Positions 1 to 5,376 of a stretch of 5,582 bases of DNA are shown in pieces; position 1 is the first letter of the stretch, and the number at the start of each line of letters is the position of its first letter. Source of the stretch: JANXSD01 sp043758125 (lineage in GTDB: Bacteria > Bacteroidota > Bacteroidia > AKYH767-A > OLB10); contig JAYVOC010000122.1 of NCBI GenBank assembly GCA_043758125.1, positions 1 through 5,582 on the forward strand, given 5' to 3'. Under the pieces are notes generated by a model that saw nothing but the letters and a program-made list of their open reading frames with translations, was not told the origin of the DNA and did not search any database. Both the position numbers and the translations under genes were made by a program.

Positions 1-34
1 TAATCAACATCAATAAAACAAACATAACAGAACT

Positions 35-66
35 TTTGCCTCTCATCAAATAATTCATGACCTTTG
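35..66 (+). promoter_or_regulatory. Candidate Bacteroidota-type promoter for the first gene pair
   Basis: A TTTG at 35-38 is followed after 20 nt by GAccTTTG at 59-66. This is a one-base departure from the Bacteroidota primary sigma consensus (TTTG, 19-21 nt, TAnnTTTG). It would start transcription near 71, giving a leader of about 12 nt before the ATG at 83. The leader is A-rich (a run of seven A just before the start) and has no Shine-Dalgarno sequence, as is usual in this phylum. The rest of 1-82 is AT-rich with no recognisable gene. The mismatch in the -7 box keeps confidence moderate. Confidence 0.5.
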
Positions 67-82
67 AACCAGCAAAAAAATT

Positions 83-439
83 ATGGTAAAGTATACACCT
101 GCATATCTTAAAAAGCTGGAAGACCTTTTAAAAGAAGGAGCTTATGAAGTGCGTTATGAGAAGGGGAATTTTAAATCTGGATATTGTATTCTAGAAGATA
201 AAAGGGTAGTAGTTATCAATAAATTTTCAACATTGGAAAGCCGAATTCAAGCCCTGATGGAGATTATTCAAGCGATGGCTGCTAGCGGACTTCTAAACAG
301 TGATCTCAAACAAGCGGGTATGAAAAATCCAATTTTGACAAAAGATTTGAGCGCTGATGTTGAAATCGAATTTGGTAACGATACATCTGAAATTATTGCT
401 TCAAGTGAAAATGAATCAACAGAAAATAACGAACAATAA
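83..439 (+). CDS. Small uncharacterised protein with acidic C-terminal tail
   Basis: This 118-residue protein belongs to no family I can name. Residues 1-65 look folded: an N-terminal lysine-rich helix (about 6-19), then alternating short strands including YEVRYEKGNFKSGYCILEDK (21-40) and VVVINKF (42-48), then a helix (about 51-68). The region from about 95 to 118 is low-complexity, acidic and rich in S, E and N, and is probably disordered. There is no signal peptide or transmembrane segment, so it is likely cytoplasmic. The ATG at 83 follows an A-rich stretch and is the natural start. The stop is 3 nt before the hydrolase gene and in the same frame, which suggests co-transcription and translational coupling. 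From memory, short proteins of this type look like conserved Bacteroidota hypotheticals, but I assign no function. Coding status is supported by tight packing with the next gene and protein-like composition. Confidence 0.8.
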   Translation: MVKYTPAYLKKLEDLLKEGAYEVRYEKGNFKSGYCILEDKRVVVINKFSTLESRIQALMEIIQAMAASGLLNSDLKQAGMKNPILTKDLSADVEIEFGNDTSEIIASSENESTENNEQ

Positions 440-442
440 ACC

Positions 443-1210
443 TTGCTGAAAGTTACTTTTTTAGGCACTGGTACTTCACAAGGCGTTCCTGTAATAGCTT
501 GTACTTGCATTATTTGTACCAGTGAAGATTCTAGAGATAAAAGATTACGGACTTCCATTTTATTGGAGGATGAAAATACAACAGTTGTTATTGATTCTGG
601 CCCCGATTTTCGCCAACAATTATTGCGTGCTAAAGTGATGAAGTTGGATGGATTAGTTTTTACTCATGAACATAAAGATCACGTTGCTGGGATGGATGAT
701 ATTCGAGCTTTCAATTACATCTTAAAACGACCTGTTGATATTTATGCTACCGAACAAGTTCAACAGGCTTTGCGGAGAGAATTTCATTACGCTTTTGATG
801 GGAATAAATATCCCGGAACTCCTGAGTTAATTCTTCATACCATAGTTAAAGAGCCATTTAATGTTGGTACAATTGCGTTGCAACCCATCCTTGTTAAACA
901 TTATATGCTTGATGTTTTCGGCTATAGAATTGGTGATTTTACCTATATTACAGATGCTAAAACAATCCCTGAAGAGGAGATAGAGAGAATGCAAGGAACA
1001 AAGATTTTGGTGATAAATGCACTTCGTCGAGAAACCCATGTTTCCCATTTTTCTTTAAACGAAGCGTTGGCAATGATTAAAAGGATAAATCCTGAAAAGG
1101 CATATTTAATACATTTGAGTCATCAGATGGGAAAGCATGCTGATTTAAACAGAGAATTACCACCCAATGTTGAATGTGCTTATGATGGTTTAGAGCTATT
1201 TTTTAATTGA
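443..1210 (+). CDS. PhnP-like MBL-fold metallohydrolase (TTG start)
   Basis: This 255-residue cytoplasmic hydrolase has the metallo-beta-lactamase fold and belongs to the PhnP/RNase Z-like phosphodiesterase side of the family. The N-terminal strand and loop LGTGTSQGVPV lie at 7-17. A CxCxxC cluster (C20, C22, C25) matches the cysteines that hold the structural zinc in E. coli PhnP. DSGPDFR is at 51-57. The metal motif HEHKDH (H75, H77, D79, H80) is intact, with further likely ligands at H153, D171 (in YITDAK) and the H199-H202 and H224-H227 histidines. No in-frame ATG exists before residue 66, and the conserved first strand begins at residue 2, so translation must start at TTG 443 or CTG 446; TTG is more likely. 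PhnP itself opens cyclic ribose phosphates in phosphonate breakdown. No phn genes are nearby, so the substrate here is unknown. Hydrolase identity is firm; substrate is not. Confidence 0.93.
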   Translation: MLKVTFLGTGTSQGVPVIACTCIICTSEDSRDKRLRTSILLEDENTTVVIDSGPDFRQQLLRAKVMKLDGLVFTHEHKDHVAGMDDIRAFNYILKRPVDIYATEQVQQALRREFHYAFDGNKYPGTPELILHTIVKEPFNVGTIALQPILVKHYMLDVFGYRIGDFTYITDAKTIPEEEIERMQGTKILVINALRRETHVSHFSLNEALAMIKRINPEKAYLIHLSHQMGKHADLNRELPPNVECAYDGLELFFN

Positions 1211-1284
1211 TTTTTTAATTCTTACATGTTTTATGCAAGATCAATGTATTATTTGTTGAAACTACTACTAATTTAATATCAACG

Positions 1285-1299
1285 CGATAAAATTTATCG
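1285..1299. promoter_or_regulatory. Perfect dyad abutting the cmk -7 box (possible operator)
   Basis: CGATAAA-A-TTTATCG is a perfect inverted repeat with 7-bp arms around one central base. It ends directly before the -7 box at 1300, in the promoter spacer where a repressor or activator could act. It lies upstream of the expected start of transcription, so it would not form an RNA hairpin in a transcript from this promoter. It could do so in read-through RNA from the gene upstream. Function is inferred from position only, and an AT-rich dyad of this size can arise by chance. Confidence 0.3.
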
Positions 1300-1307
1300 T
1301 ACTTTTG
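1300..1307 (+). promoter_or_regulatory. -7 promoter box for cmk, perfect TAnnTTTG
   Basis: TActTTTG matches the Bacteroidota -7 consensus exactly and ends 6 nt before the cmk ATG at 1314. No TTG lies at the expected -33 distance (around 1276-1281), so the upstream half is weak and an activator may be needed. Transcription would start at about 1311-1314, leaving an mRNA with essentially no 5' leader. The gap 1211-1313 otherwise holds a partial 12-nt tandem repeat (about 1198-1220) and no convincing terminator for the hydrolase gene, so some read-through from upstream is possible. Confidence 0.55.
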
Positions 1308-1313
1308 TAGGGC

Positions 1314-2033
1314 ATGCAACCCAAACTGATTATAGCTATTGATGGCTACTCTTCCTGCGGGAAAAGCACTGTTGCGAAAGCACTTGCTAAGAAACTGCAA
1401 CTCCACTATATCGACTCTGGAGCTATGTACAGGGCAGTTACCTTGTATTTTTTAGAAAATGACATTCCCATTCCTGGTCCAGAAGAAGTTCACGATTTTG
1501 TATACGATTTTGAAAAGGTGTTGGATGAGGTTCATATCAGTTTCCAATTTAATCCCGACTCTGGCTTTAGTGAGGTTTATCTTAATGATAAAAATGTAGA
1601 ATTAGAGATTCGTAGTATGTTGATCAGCGAAAATGTTAGCCACGTAAGTTCTATAAAAGCAGTTCGTGATCGGTTAGTAGCCTTGCAACAAATGGCTGCT
1701 GATAGTGGAAGTTTAGTAATGGATGGTCGCGATATTGGGACTACTGTTTTCCCAAATGCTGATCTGAAAATTTTCATGAAAGCTGATCCGATGGTGAGAG
1801 CAAATCGTCGCTACAAAGAGATGCAGGATAAAGGAATTGAAGTGACACTTGAAGAAGTAATAAACAATGTAGTTGGTCGTGATTACGAAGATACCCATCG
1901 GGAAGAAAGTCCTTTGAGAAAAGCTGTTGATGCCATTGTTTTAGATAACACGCATATCAGTCAAGAAGATCAAGTTGAATTTGTTTTAAATGAGATTCAA
2001 AAAGTAAAAAACCAAGCTAAAAGCTCCATCTAA
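1314..2033 (+). CDS. cmk: Cytidylate kinase (CMP/dCMP kinase)
   Basis: This 239-residue cytoplasmic kinase transfers phosphate from ATP to CMP or dCMP, feeding CTP/dCTP and the nucleotide pool used for lipid and nucleic acid synthesis. The P-loop GYSSCGKST is at 11-19. The NMP-binding segment YIDSGAMYR is at 32-40. DGRDIGTTVFPNADLKIF (137-154) contains the Arg and Asp that contact the cytosine nucleotide. The LID region GRDYEDTHREESPL (188-201) supplies R189, D193 and R196, equivalent to the arginines and aspartate near positions 181-188 in E. coli. The length is slightly above the usual 225-230, with a short polar tail. The ATG at 1314 leaves three residues before the first strand and fits the family N-terminus. 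The gene ends in two adjacent TAA codons, and ispH follows after 45 nt, so the two are probably co-transcribed. Confidence 0.98.
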   Translation: MQPKLIIAIDGYSSCGKSTVAKALAKKLQLHYIDSGAMYRAVTLYFLENDIPIPGPEEVHDFVYDFEKVLDEVHISFQFNPDSGFSEVYLNDKNVELEIRSMLISENVSHVSSIKAVRDRLVALQQMAADSGSLVMDGRDIGTTVFPNADLKIFMKADPMVRANRRYKEMQDKGIEVTLEEVINNVVGRDYEDTHREESPLRKAVDAIVLDNTHISQEDQVEFVLNEIQKVKNQAKSSI

Positions 2034-2078
2034 TAAACTATAACATAGCGTTAAACGTTTGAGAGTTAAATATTGACC

Positions 2079-2969
2079 ATGAAAGTTACCATTGATGCGA
2101 ATTCTGGATTTTGTTTTGGGGTTGTTTATGCCATTCAAATGGCAGAAGATGAACTCGACCTCAATGGGAATTTATATTGCTTAGGCGACATCGTTCACAA
2201 TGGAGAGGAAGTGGATCGGCTAAAAGCAAAAGGACTTCAGATAATTAATCACGAAGAATTAGCAAACTTAAAAGATTGTAAGGTTTTGATTCGCGCACAT
2301 GGTGAGCCACCTTCTACTTATCAACTTGCTTTAAAAAACAATATTGAATTGATAGATGCTTCTTGTCCTGTCGTGTTGAAGTTGCAACATCGTGTAAAGA
2401 CAAGTTTTGAATCGGCAGAAATTACGAACGGTCAAATTGTGATTTATGGTCAGCCAGGACATGCTGAAGTTAACGGCTTAGTAGGACAGACAGAAGGAAA
2501 GGCAATTGTTGTTTTTACTGAAGATGATTTAGATCAAATTGATTATTCGAAACCAGTTCATTTCTTTTCGCAGACTACCAAAAGCACCAAAGGTTTTGAG
2601 AAAATGGTGCAGGTGATTCAAGGAAGGATTATACAATTTAAGGGTTCACTTGAAGATGGTGATTTCATTACCAACGATACTTTATGTCGTCAAGTTTCTA
2701 ATCGTGAGCCGCACATGCGTCGCTTTTCTATGGAGCATGAAGTGATTATTTTTGTGAGTGGTAAGAAGAGTTCAAATGGTAAAGCACTTTACAGTGTTTG
2801 CAAAGAAACTAATCCAGAGAGTTATTTTATCTCTAATGCTGATGAGTTAGATGCAAATTGGTTTGAAGGAAAAGAGTCGATTGGGATTGCGGGCGCTACG
2901 TCTACACCTATGTGGTTGATGGAAGATGTAAAAAGTAAGATTGAAACTTTTGAAAATGTAATTGCTTGA
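2079..2969 (+). CDS. ispH: 4-hydroxy-3-methylbut-2-enyl diphosphate reductase
   Basis: IspH (LytB) is the iron-sulfur enzyme that converts HMBPP to IPP and DMAPP, the last step of the MEP isoprenoid pathway. It acts in the cytoplasm. With the ATG at 2079 the protein has 296 residues. The cluster cysteines then fall at C12 (GFCFGV) and C96 (ASCPVV), exactly as in E. coli, and the third at C203 (TLCRQV). The other active-site elements are present: H40 in DIVHN, H74 in RAHGEPP, H128 and E130 in GHAEVNG, the TT pair at 166-167 (SQTTKS), the serine/asparagine group near 231-233 (SSN), and GATSTP near 273-278. A TTG two codons upstream (2073) is a less likely start. The gene sits between cmk and rpsA, an old and widespread neighbourhood. 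A weak -7-like sequence at 2054-2061 could add expression, but co-transcription with cmk is simpler. Confidence 0.98.
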   Translation: MKVTIDANSGFCFGVVYAIQMAEDELDLNGNLYCLGDIVHNGEEVDRLKAKGLQIINHEELANLKDCKVLIRAHGEPPSTYQLALKNNIELIDASCPVVLKLQHRVKTSFESAEITNGQIVIYGQPGHAEVNGLVGQTEGKAIVVFTEDDLDQIDYSKPVHFFSQTTKSTKGFEKMVQVIQGRIIQFKGSLEDGDFITNDTLCRQVSNREPHMRRFSMEHEVIIFVSGKKSSNGKALYSVCKETNPESYFISNADELDANWFEGKESIGIAGATSTPMWLMEDVKSKIETFENVIA

Positions 2970-2991
2970 TAAGTAGTAAATTGATTTAAGT

Positions 2992-3007
2992 TATTTCAAT
3001 TGAAATA
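2992..3007. repeat. 16-bp perfect palindrome after ispH
   Basis: TATTTCAATTGAAATA reads the same on both strands and begins 22 nt after the ispH stop. A run of five T follows only several bases later (about 3015-3020), so it is at best a poor intrinsic terminator. A protein-binding site is the alternative. AT-rich palindromes are common in this base composition, so function is uncertain. Confidence 0.35.
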
Positions 3008-3070
3008 TTGATGATATTTTTCTCACTAACCTAAAAAAACTTCGTCTTTTTGCATTCTAAAAAATTTAAA

Positions 3071-3100
3071 ACCAATTGAATTTTTCATAGATTAATTGGT
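3071..3100. repeat. Imperfect inverted repeat upstream of the rpsA promoter
   Basis: ACCAATT at 3071-3077 pairs with AATTGGT at 3094-3100. Past one bulged G at 3078, AAT (3079-3081) pairs with ATT (3091-3093), giving a 10-bp stem with a 9-nt loop. It lies about 35 bp upstream of the rpsA -33 element. It could therefore be an upstream regulator site, or the 3' end structure of the cmk-ispH mRNA. There is no adjacent strong T tract, so terminator identity is doubtful. Confidence 0.3.
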
Positions 3101-3134
3101 CACAATTTTCTGTGAATTTGAGGATAAATAATTC

Positions 3135-3165
3135 TTTGTAATTAAGGATTAATTAATTACATTTG
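3135..3165 (+). promoter_or_regulatory. rpsA promoter, near-perfect Bacteroidota consensus
   Basis: TTTG at 3135-3138 is followed after 19 nt by TAcaTTTG at 3158-3165. Both elements and the spacing match the Bacteroidota primary sigma promoter. Transcription would start near 3170-3172, giving a leader of about 37-40 nt to the ATG at 3209. The leader contains AGAGGGA about 12 nt before the start, only weakly like a Shine-Dalgarno sequence. This is the clearest promoter in the window, and it makes rpsA separately expressed from cmk-ispH, as fits a highly expressed ribosomal protein gene. Confidence 0.8.
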
Positions 3166-3208
3166 CGCTCCTTTTTCTAGGTAGATATGAAGAGGGACTA
3201 TAAACTAG

Positions 3209-5065
3209 ATGGCAAATACTTCCAATATTCTGGAGAACAACTCCGCAGTGCAATTTGCAGTACCCGATCCAAACGATTTCGATTGGAACGACACAGGTAA
3301 AGCAGTTGATACTTACAAATCAGATGACCGTACGAAGCAAGAAGCTTTGTATGATCAAACGCTGAATCAAGTGCTGGAACGAGAAATCGTAATGGGCGAA
3401 ATCATCGGCCTTACCAGCAAAGAGGCTGTAGTCAACATTGGCTACAAATCAGATGGCCTTATCCCGCTAGCTGAATTTCGTCACATGCCTGATCTTAAGG
3501 TAGGTGATAAAATTGAAGTTTATGTGGAAACAGCTGAGGACAAAAATGGTCAGCTGATCTTATCTCACAAAAAGGCGCGTGCCATGAAATCATGGGAACG
3601 TGTTAATGAAGCTTTGGAGAAAGATGAAGTTATTACCGGTTACGTGAAATGCCGCACAAAAGGCGGTTTGATCGTAGACGTATTTGGCATCGAAGCATTC
3701 CTTCCAGGATCGCAAATTGATGTTAAGCCTATCCGTGATTATGATATCTACGTAGGCAAAACCATGGAATTCAAGATTGTGAAAATCAATCAAGAATTTA
3801 AGAACGTGGTAGTATCCCACAAAGTGCTTATCGAGAATGAAATGGAGAAGCAAAAAGTGGAAATCATGAGTAAATTGGAGAAAGGTCAAGTACTCGAAGG
3901 AACTGTGAAAAACATCACTTCTTATGGTGTGTTCATGGATCTTGGCGGTGTAGATGGTCTACTTCACATTACTGATATCAGCTGGGGACGTATTACCCAT
4001 CCTGAAGAAGTGTTGAAATTAGATGAGAAAATCAATGTTGTAATTCTTGATTTTGATGATGAGAAGAAACGTATCGCTTTAGGATTAAAGCAACTTACTC
4101 CTCAACCATGGGAATCATTAGACAAAGAATTAAAACAAGCAGATAAAGTAAAAGGTAAAGTAGTTGTTCTTACTGACTACGGTGCTTTTGTTGAAATCAT
4201 ACCAGGTGTTGAGGGTTTGATTCACGTTTCAGAAATGTCATGGTCACAACATTTACGTAGCCCTCAAGATTTCTTGAAGGTTGGTGATGAAGTAGAAACT
4301 GTGATTCTTTCTATCGATCGTGACGAGCACAAAATGTCACTTGGATTGAAGCAATTATCTCCTGATCCTTGGGGACAAATTCTTGAGAAATATCCTGTTG
4401 GATCTAAGCATAAAGCTAAAGTGCGCAACTTCACCAATTTCGGTGTATTCGTAGAATTAGAAGAAGGTGTTGATGGATTAATTCATATCTCAGATCTTTC
4501 ATGGAACAAGAAAATCAAGCACCCTGCTGAATTCACTAAAATTGGTGAAGAATTAGATGTTGTTGTTCTTGAAGTGGATGTTGAAAATCGTAGATTAAGT
4601 TTAGGACATAAGCAATTAGAAGATAACCCTTGGGATACTTACGAAACAGTTTTAGGAGTTGGTAATTTACAAGAAGGTGTTATTGGAAAAGTAACTGATA
4701 AAGGCGCTGCAGTATTATTTAACAGCTTTGGTGTTGAAGCATTCGCTCCATACCGTCAGTTGCAGAAAGAAGATGGTACGATTGCGAAAGAAGGCGAAAC
4801 ACTTGAGTTTAAAGTGATCGAATTCAGCAAAGAAAATCGTCGTGTTGTTGTTTCTCACTTACGTGTTTATGATGAGAAAGCTCCTGTAGGTAAAACATCG
4901 GAAGGTGGTGATACTGAAAAAGCTGCTCCACAACAATCTACTACTCAGAAAGCAGTTAAGAAGATTAAAGAATCGCAAGAGAAATCTACACTTGGAGATA
5001 TCGACGCATTAGCAGCATTGAAAATGTCGATGGAAGCTAGTGAGAAGAAAACTGATGAGAATTAA
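3209..5065 (+). CDS. rpsA: 30S ribosomal protein S1, six S1 domains
   Basis: S1 binds mRNA on the 30S subunit and helps load and unfold it for initiation. This 618-residue protein carries six OB-fold S1 domains at about 59-124, 139-205, 226-296, 311-383, 398-470 and 485-551. Domains 3-5 are canonical, with GVDGLLHITDISW (248-260), GVEGLIHVSEMSW (333-345) and GVDGLIHISDLSW (420-432). Domains 1, 2 and 6 are diverged; in E. coli the first two dock to the ribosome. An acidic N-terminal extension (1-55) precedes domain 1. A lysine/glutamate-rich tail (about 555-618) ends with the small helix-like TLGDIDALAALK (594-605). It is longer than the 557-residue E. coli S1 mainly because of these ends. It has its own promoter and terminator. 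S1 may matter especially here because Bacteroidota rarely use Shine-Dalgarno pairing. Leucine codon use shifts between the first third and the rest. Confidence 0.98.
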   Translation: MANTSNILENNSAVQFAVPDPNDFDWNDTGKAVDTYKSDDRTKQEALYDQTLNQVLEREIVMGEIIGLTSKEAVVNIGYKSDGLIPLAEFRHMPDLKVGDKIEVYVETAEDKNGQLILSHKKARAMKSWERVNEALEKDEVITGYVKCRTKGGLIVDVFGIEAFLPGSQIDVKPIRDYDIYVGKTMEFKIVKINQEFKNVVVSHKVLIENEMEKQKVEIMSKLEKGQVLEGTVKNITSYGVFMDLGGVDGLLHITDISWGRITHPEEVLKLDEKINVVILDFDDEKKRIALGLKQLTPQPWESLDKELKQADKVKGKVVVLTDYGAFVEIIPGVEGLIHVSEMSWSQHLRSPQDFLKVGDEVETVILSIDRDEHKMSLGLKQLSPDPWGQILEKYPVGSKHKAKVRNFTNFGVFVELEEGVDGLIHISDLSWNKKIKHPAEFTKIGEELDVVVLEVDVENRRLSLGHKQLEDNPWDTYETVLGVGNLQEGVIGKVTDKGAAVLFNSFGVEAFAPYRQLQKEDGTIAKEGETLEFKVIEFSKENRRVVVSHLRVYDEKAPVGKTSEGGDTEKAAPQQSTTQKAVKKIKESQEKSTLGDIDALAALKMSMEASEKKTDEN

Positions 5066-5105
5066 TCTTAATTAAGGATTTCCTTTCTAAAGGATATTAA
5101 AATAT

Positions 5106-5141
5106 AAACCGTTGTTATCGAAAGATAGCAACGGTTTTTTT
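5106..5141 (+). terminator. Intrinsic terminator of rpsA
   Basis: A 14-bp stem (5106-5119 with 5124-5137, one T-G wobble at 5115/5128) is capped by a GAAA loop closed by a C-G pair, a stable GNRA-type tetraloop. A run of seven T (5135-5141) overlaps the end of the stem. It begins 41 nt after the rpsA stop. This is a textbook intrinsic terminator and marks the end of the rpsA transcript. The opposite strand lacks an equally good T tract, so it probably works mainly in the plus direction. Confidence 0.92.
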
Positions 5142-5171
5142 GTTGGATTAACTTTTACTTTTTTTAAACAC

Positions 5172-5203
5172 GATTAAAAAGATTACTATGATTACCAGGA
5201 TTT
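5172..5203. repeat. 9-nt periodic GATTA repeat
   Basis: GATTA starts at 5172, 5181 and 5190, with the variant GATTT at 5199, each separated by four variable bases (AAAA, CTAT, CCAG). This gives an exact 9-nt period over four units. A 19-nt segment, AAAGATTACTATGATTACC (5178-5196), recurs at 5307-5325. It lies between the rpsA terminator and the first 96-bp repeat and appears to be part of the same intergenic repeat cluster. No coding or RNA role is evident. Confidence 0.7.
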
Positions 5204-5208
5204 ATTTT

Positions 5209-5304
5209 AATTCAAGTCCCTCCTTCGGAGGGATTTAGGGAGGCCTTTAAACAAGATTAAGATTAGCAGGTTTTTTCTTGAACACTTCCGATAGCTATCG
5301 GAAT
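5209..5304. repeat. 96-bp direct repeat, copy 1
   Basis: This block is identical, base for base, to 5377-5472 (offset 168). It contains a GC-rich hairpin at 5214-5236 (TCCCTCC, loop TTC, GGAGGGA, extended by AA/TT and a G-T pair), then a near-mirror AGGGAGG, then an enclosing pair TTCAAG (5211-5216) with CTTGAA (5277-5282), and finally an 18-bp perfect palindrome at 5286-5303. No open reading frame of note crosses it. The organisation, a small structured palindromic unit duplicated in an intergenic region after a terminator, fits REP/MITE-like non-coding repeats. No transposase or clear target-site duplication is visible. Confidence 0.9.
5286..5303. repeat. 18-bp palindrome in repeat copy 1
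   Basis: TTCCGATAGCTATCGGAA is its own reverse complement over 18 bases. It closes the first 96-bp repeat and is moderately GC-rich compared with its AT-rich surroundings. It could form a hairpin in RNA or a cruciform, or bind a dimeric protein. No T tract follows on the plus strand. Confidence 0.85.
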
Positions 5305-5323
5305 TTAAAGATTACTATGATTA
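5301..5323. repeat. Second, shorter GATTA periodic segment
   Basis: GATTACTAT at 5310-5318 is followed by GATTA at 5319-5323, and GAATTTAAA at 5301-5309 looks like a decayed preceding unit, again with a 9-nt period. The segment shares 19 identical bases with 5178-5196. It starts in the last bases of repeat copy 1 and occupies the front of the 72-bp spacer between the two 96-bp repeats. Confidence 0.6.
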
Positions 5324-5376
5324 CCCAAAAAGTACAAGACTTCTTGGCACGCACGATTTAAAATAAGTTTATATAA

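Noticed and set aside
466..524. 9-bp inverted repeat CACTGGTAC / GTACCAGTG inside the hydrolase gene
   Set aside because: The arms lie in conserved coding sequence (the GTGTS loop and the CTSE segment), are 41 nt apart, and an arm match of this length is expected about once by chance in a window this size.
2054..2061. AAcgTTTG as a separate ispH promoter
   Set aside because: It has a mismatch in the TA of the -7 box, no good TTG at the -33 distance, and lies in a 45-bp gap behind cmk. Co-transcription explains ispH expression more simply.
2073..2078. TTG at 2073 as the ispH start
   Set aside because: The ATG at 2079 places the cluster cysteines at 12 and 96 as in E. coli and matches the family N-terminus; TTG would add two unneeded residues.
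3034..3051. A-run, TTCG, T-run near 3034-3051 as a terminator for ispH
   Set aside because: The stem is only A-T pairs with a mismatch near the loop, so it would be too weak to terminate transcription convincingly.
3187..3300. Out-of-frame short ORF starting at ATG 3187 and overlapping the start of rpsA
   Set aside because: The peptide is basic, low in recognisable pattern and runs through rpsA coding sequence. It could be a regulatory overlapping ORF, but nothing beyond an ATG and a frame supports it.
3590..3889. 99-codon open frame on the minus strand inside rpsA
   Set aside because: It lies wholly antisense to well-conserved S1 domains and its translation is rich in F, H and Y with no domain pattern; it is a shadow of rpsA.
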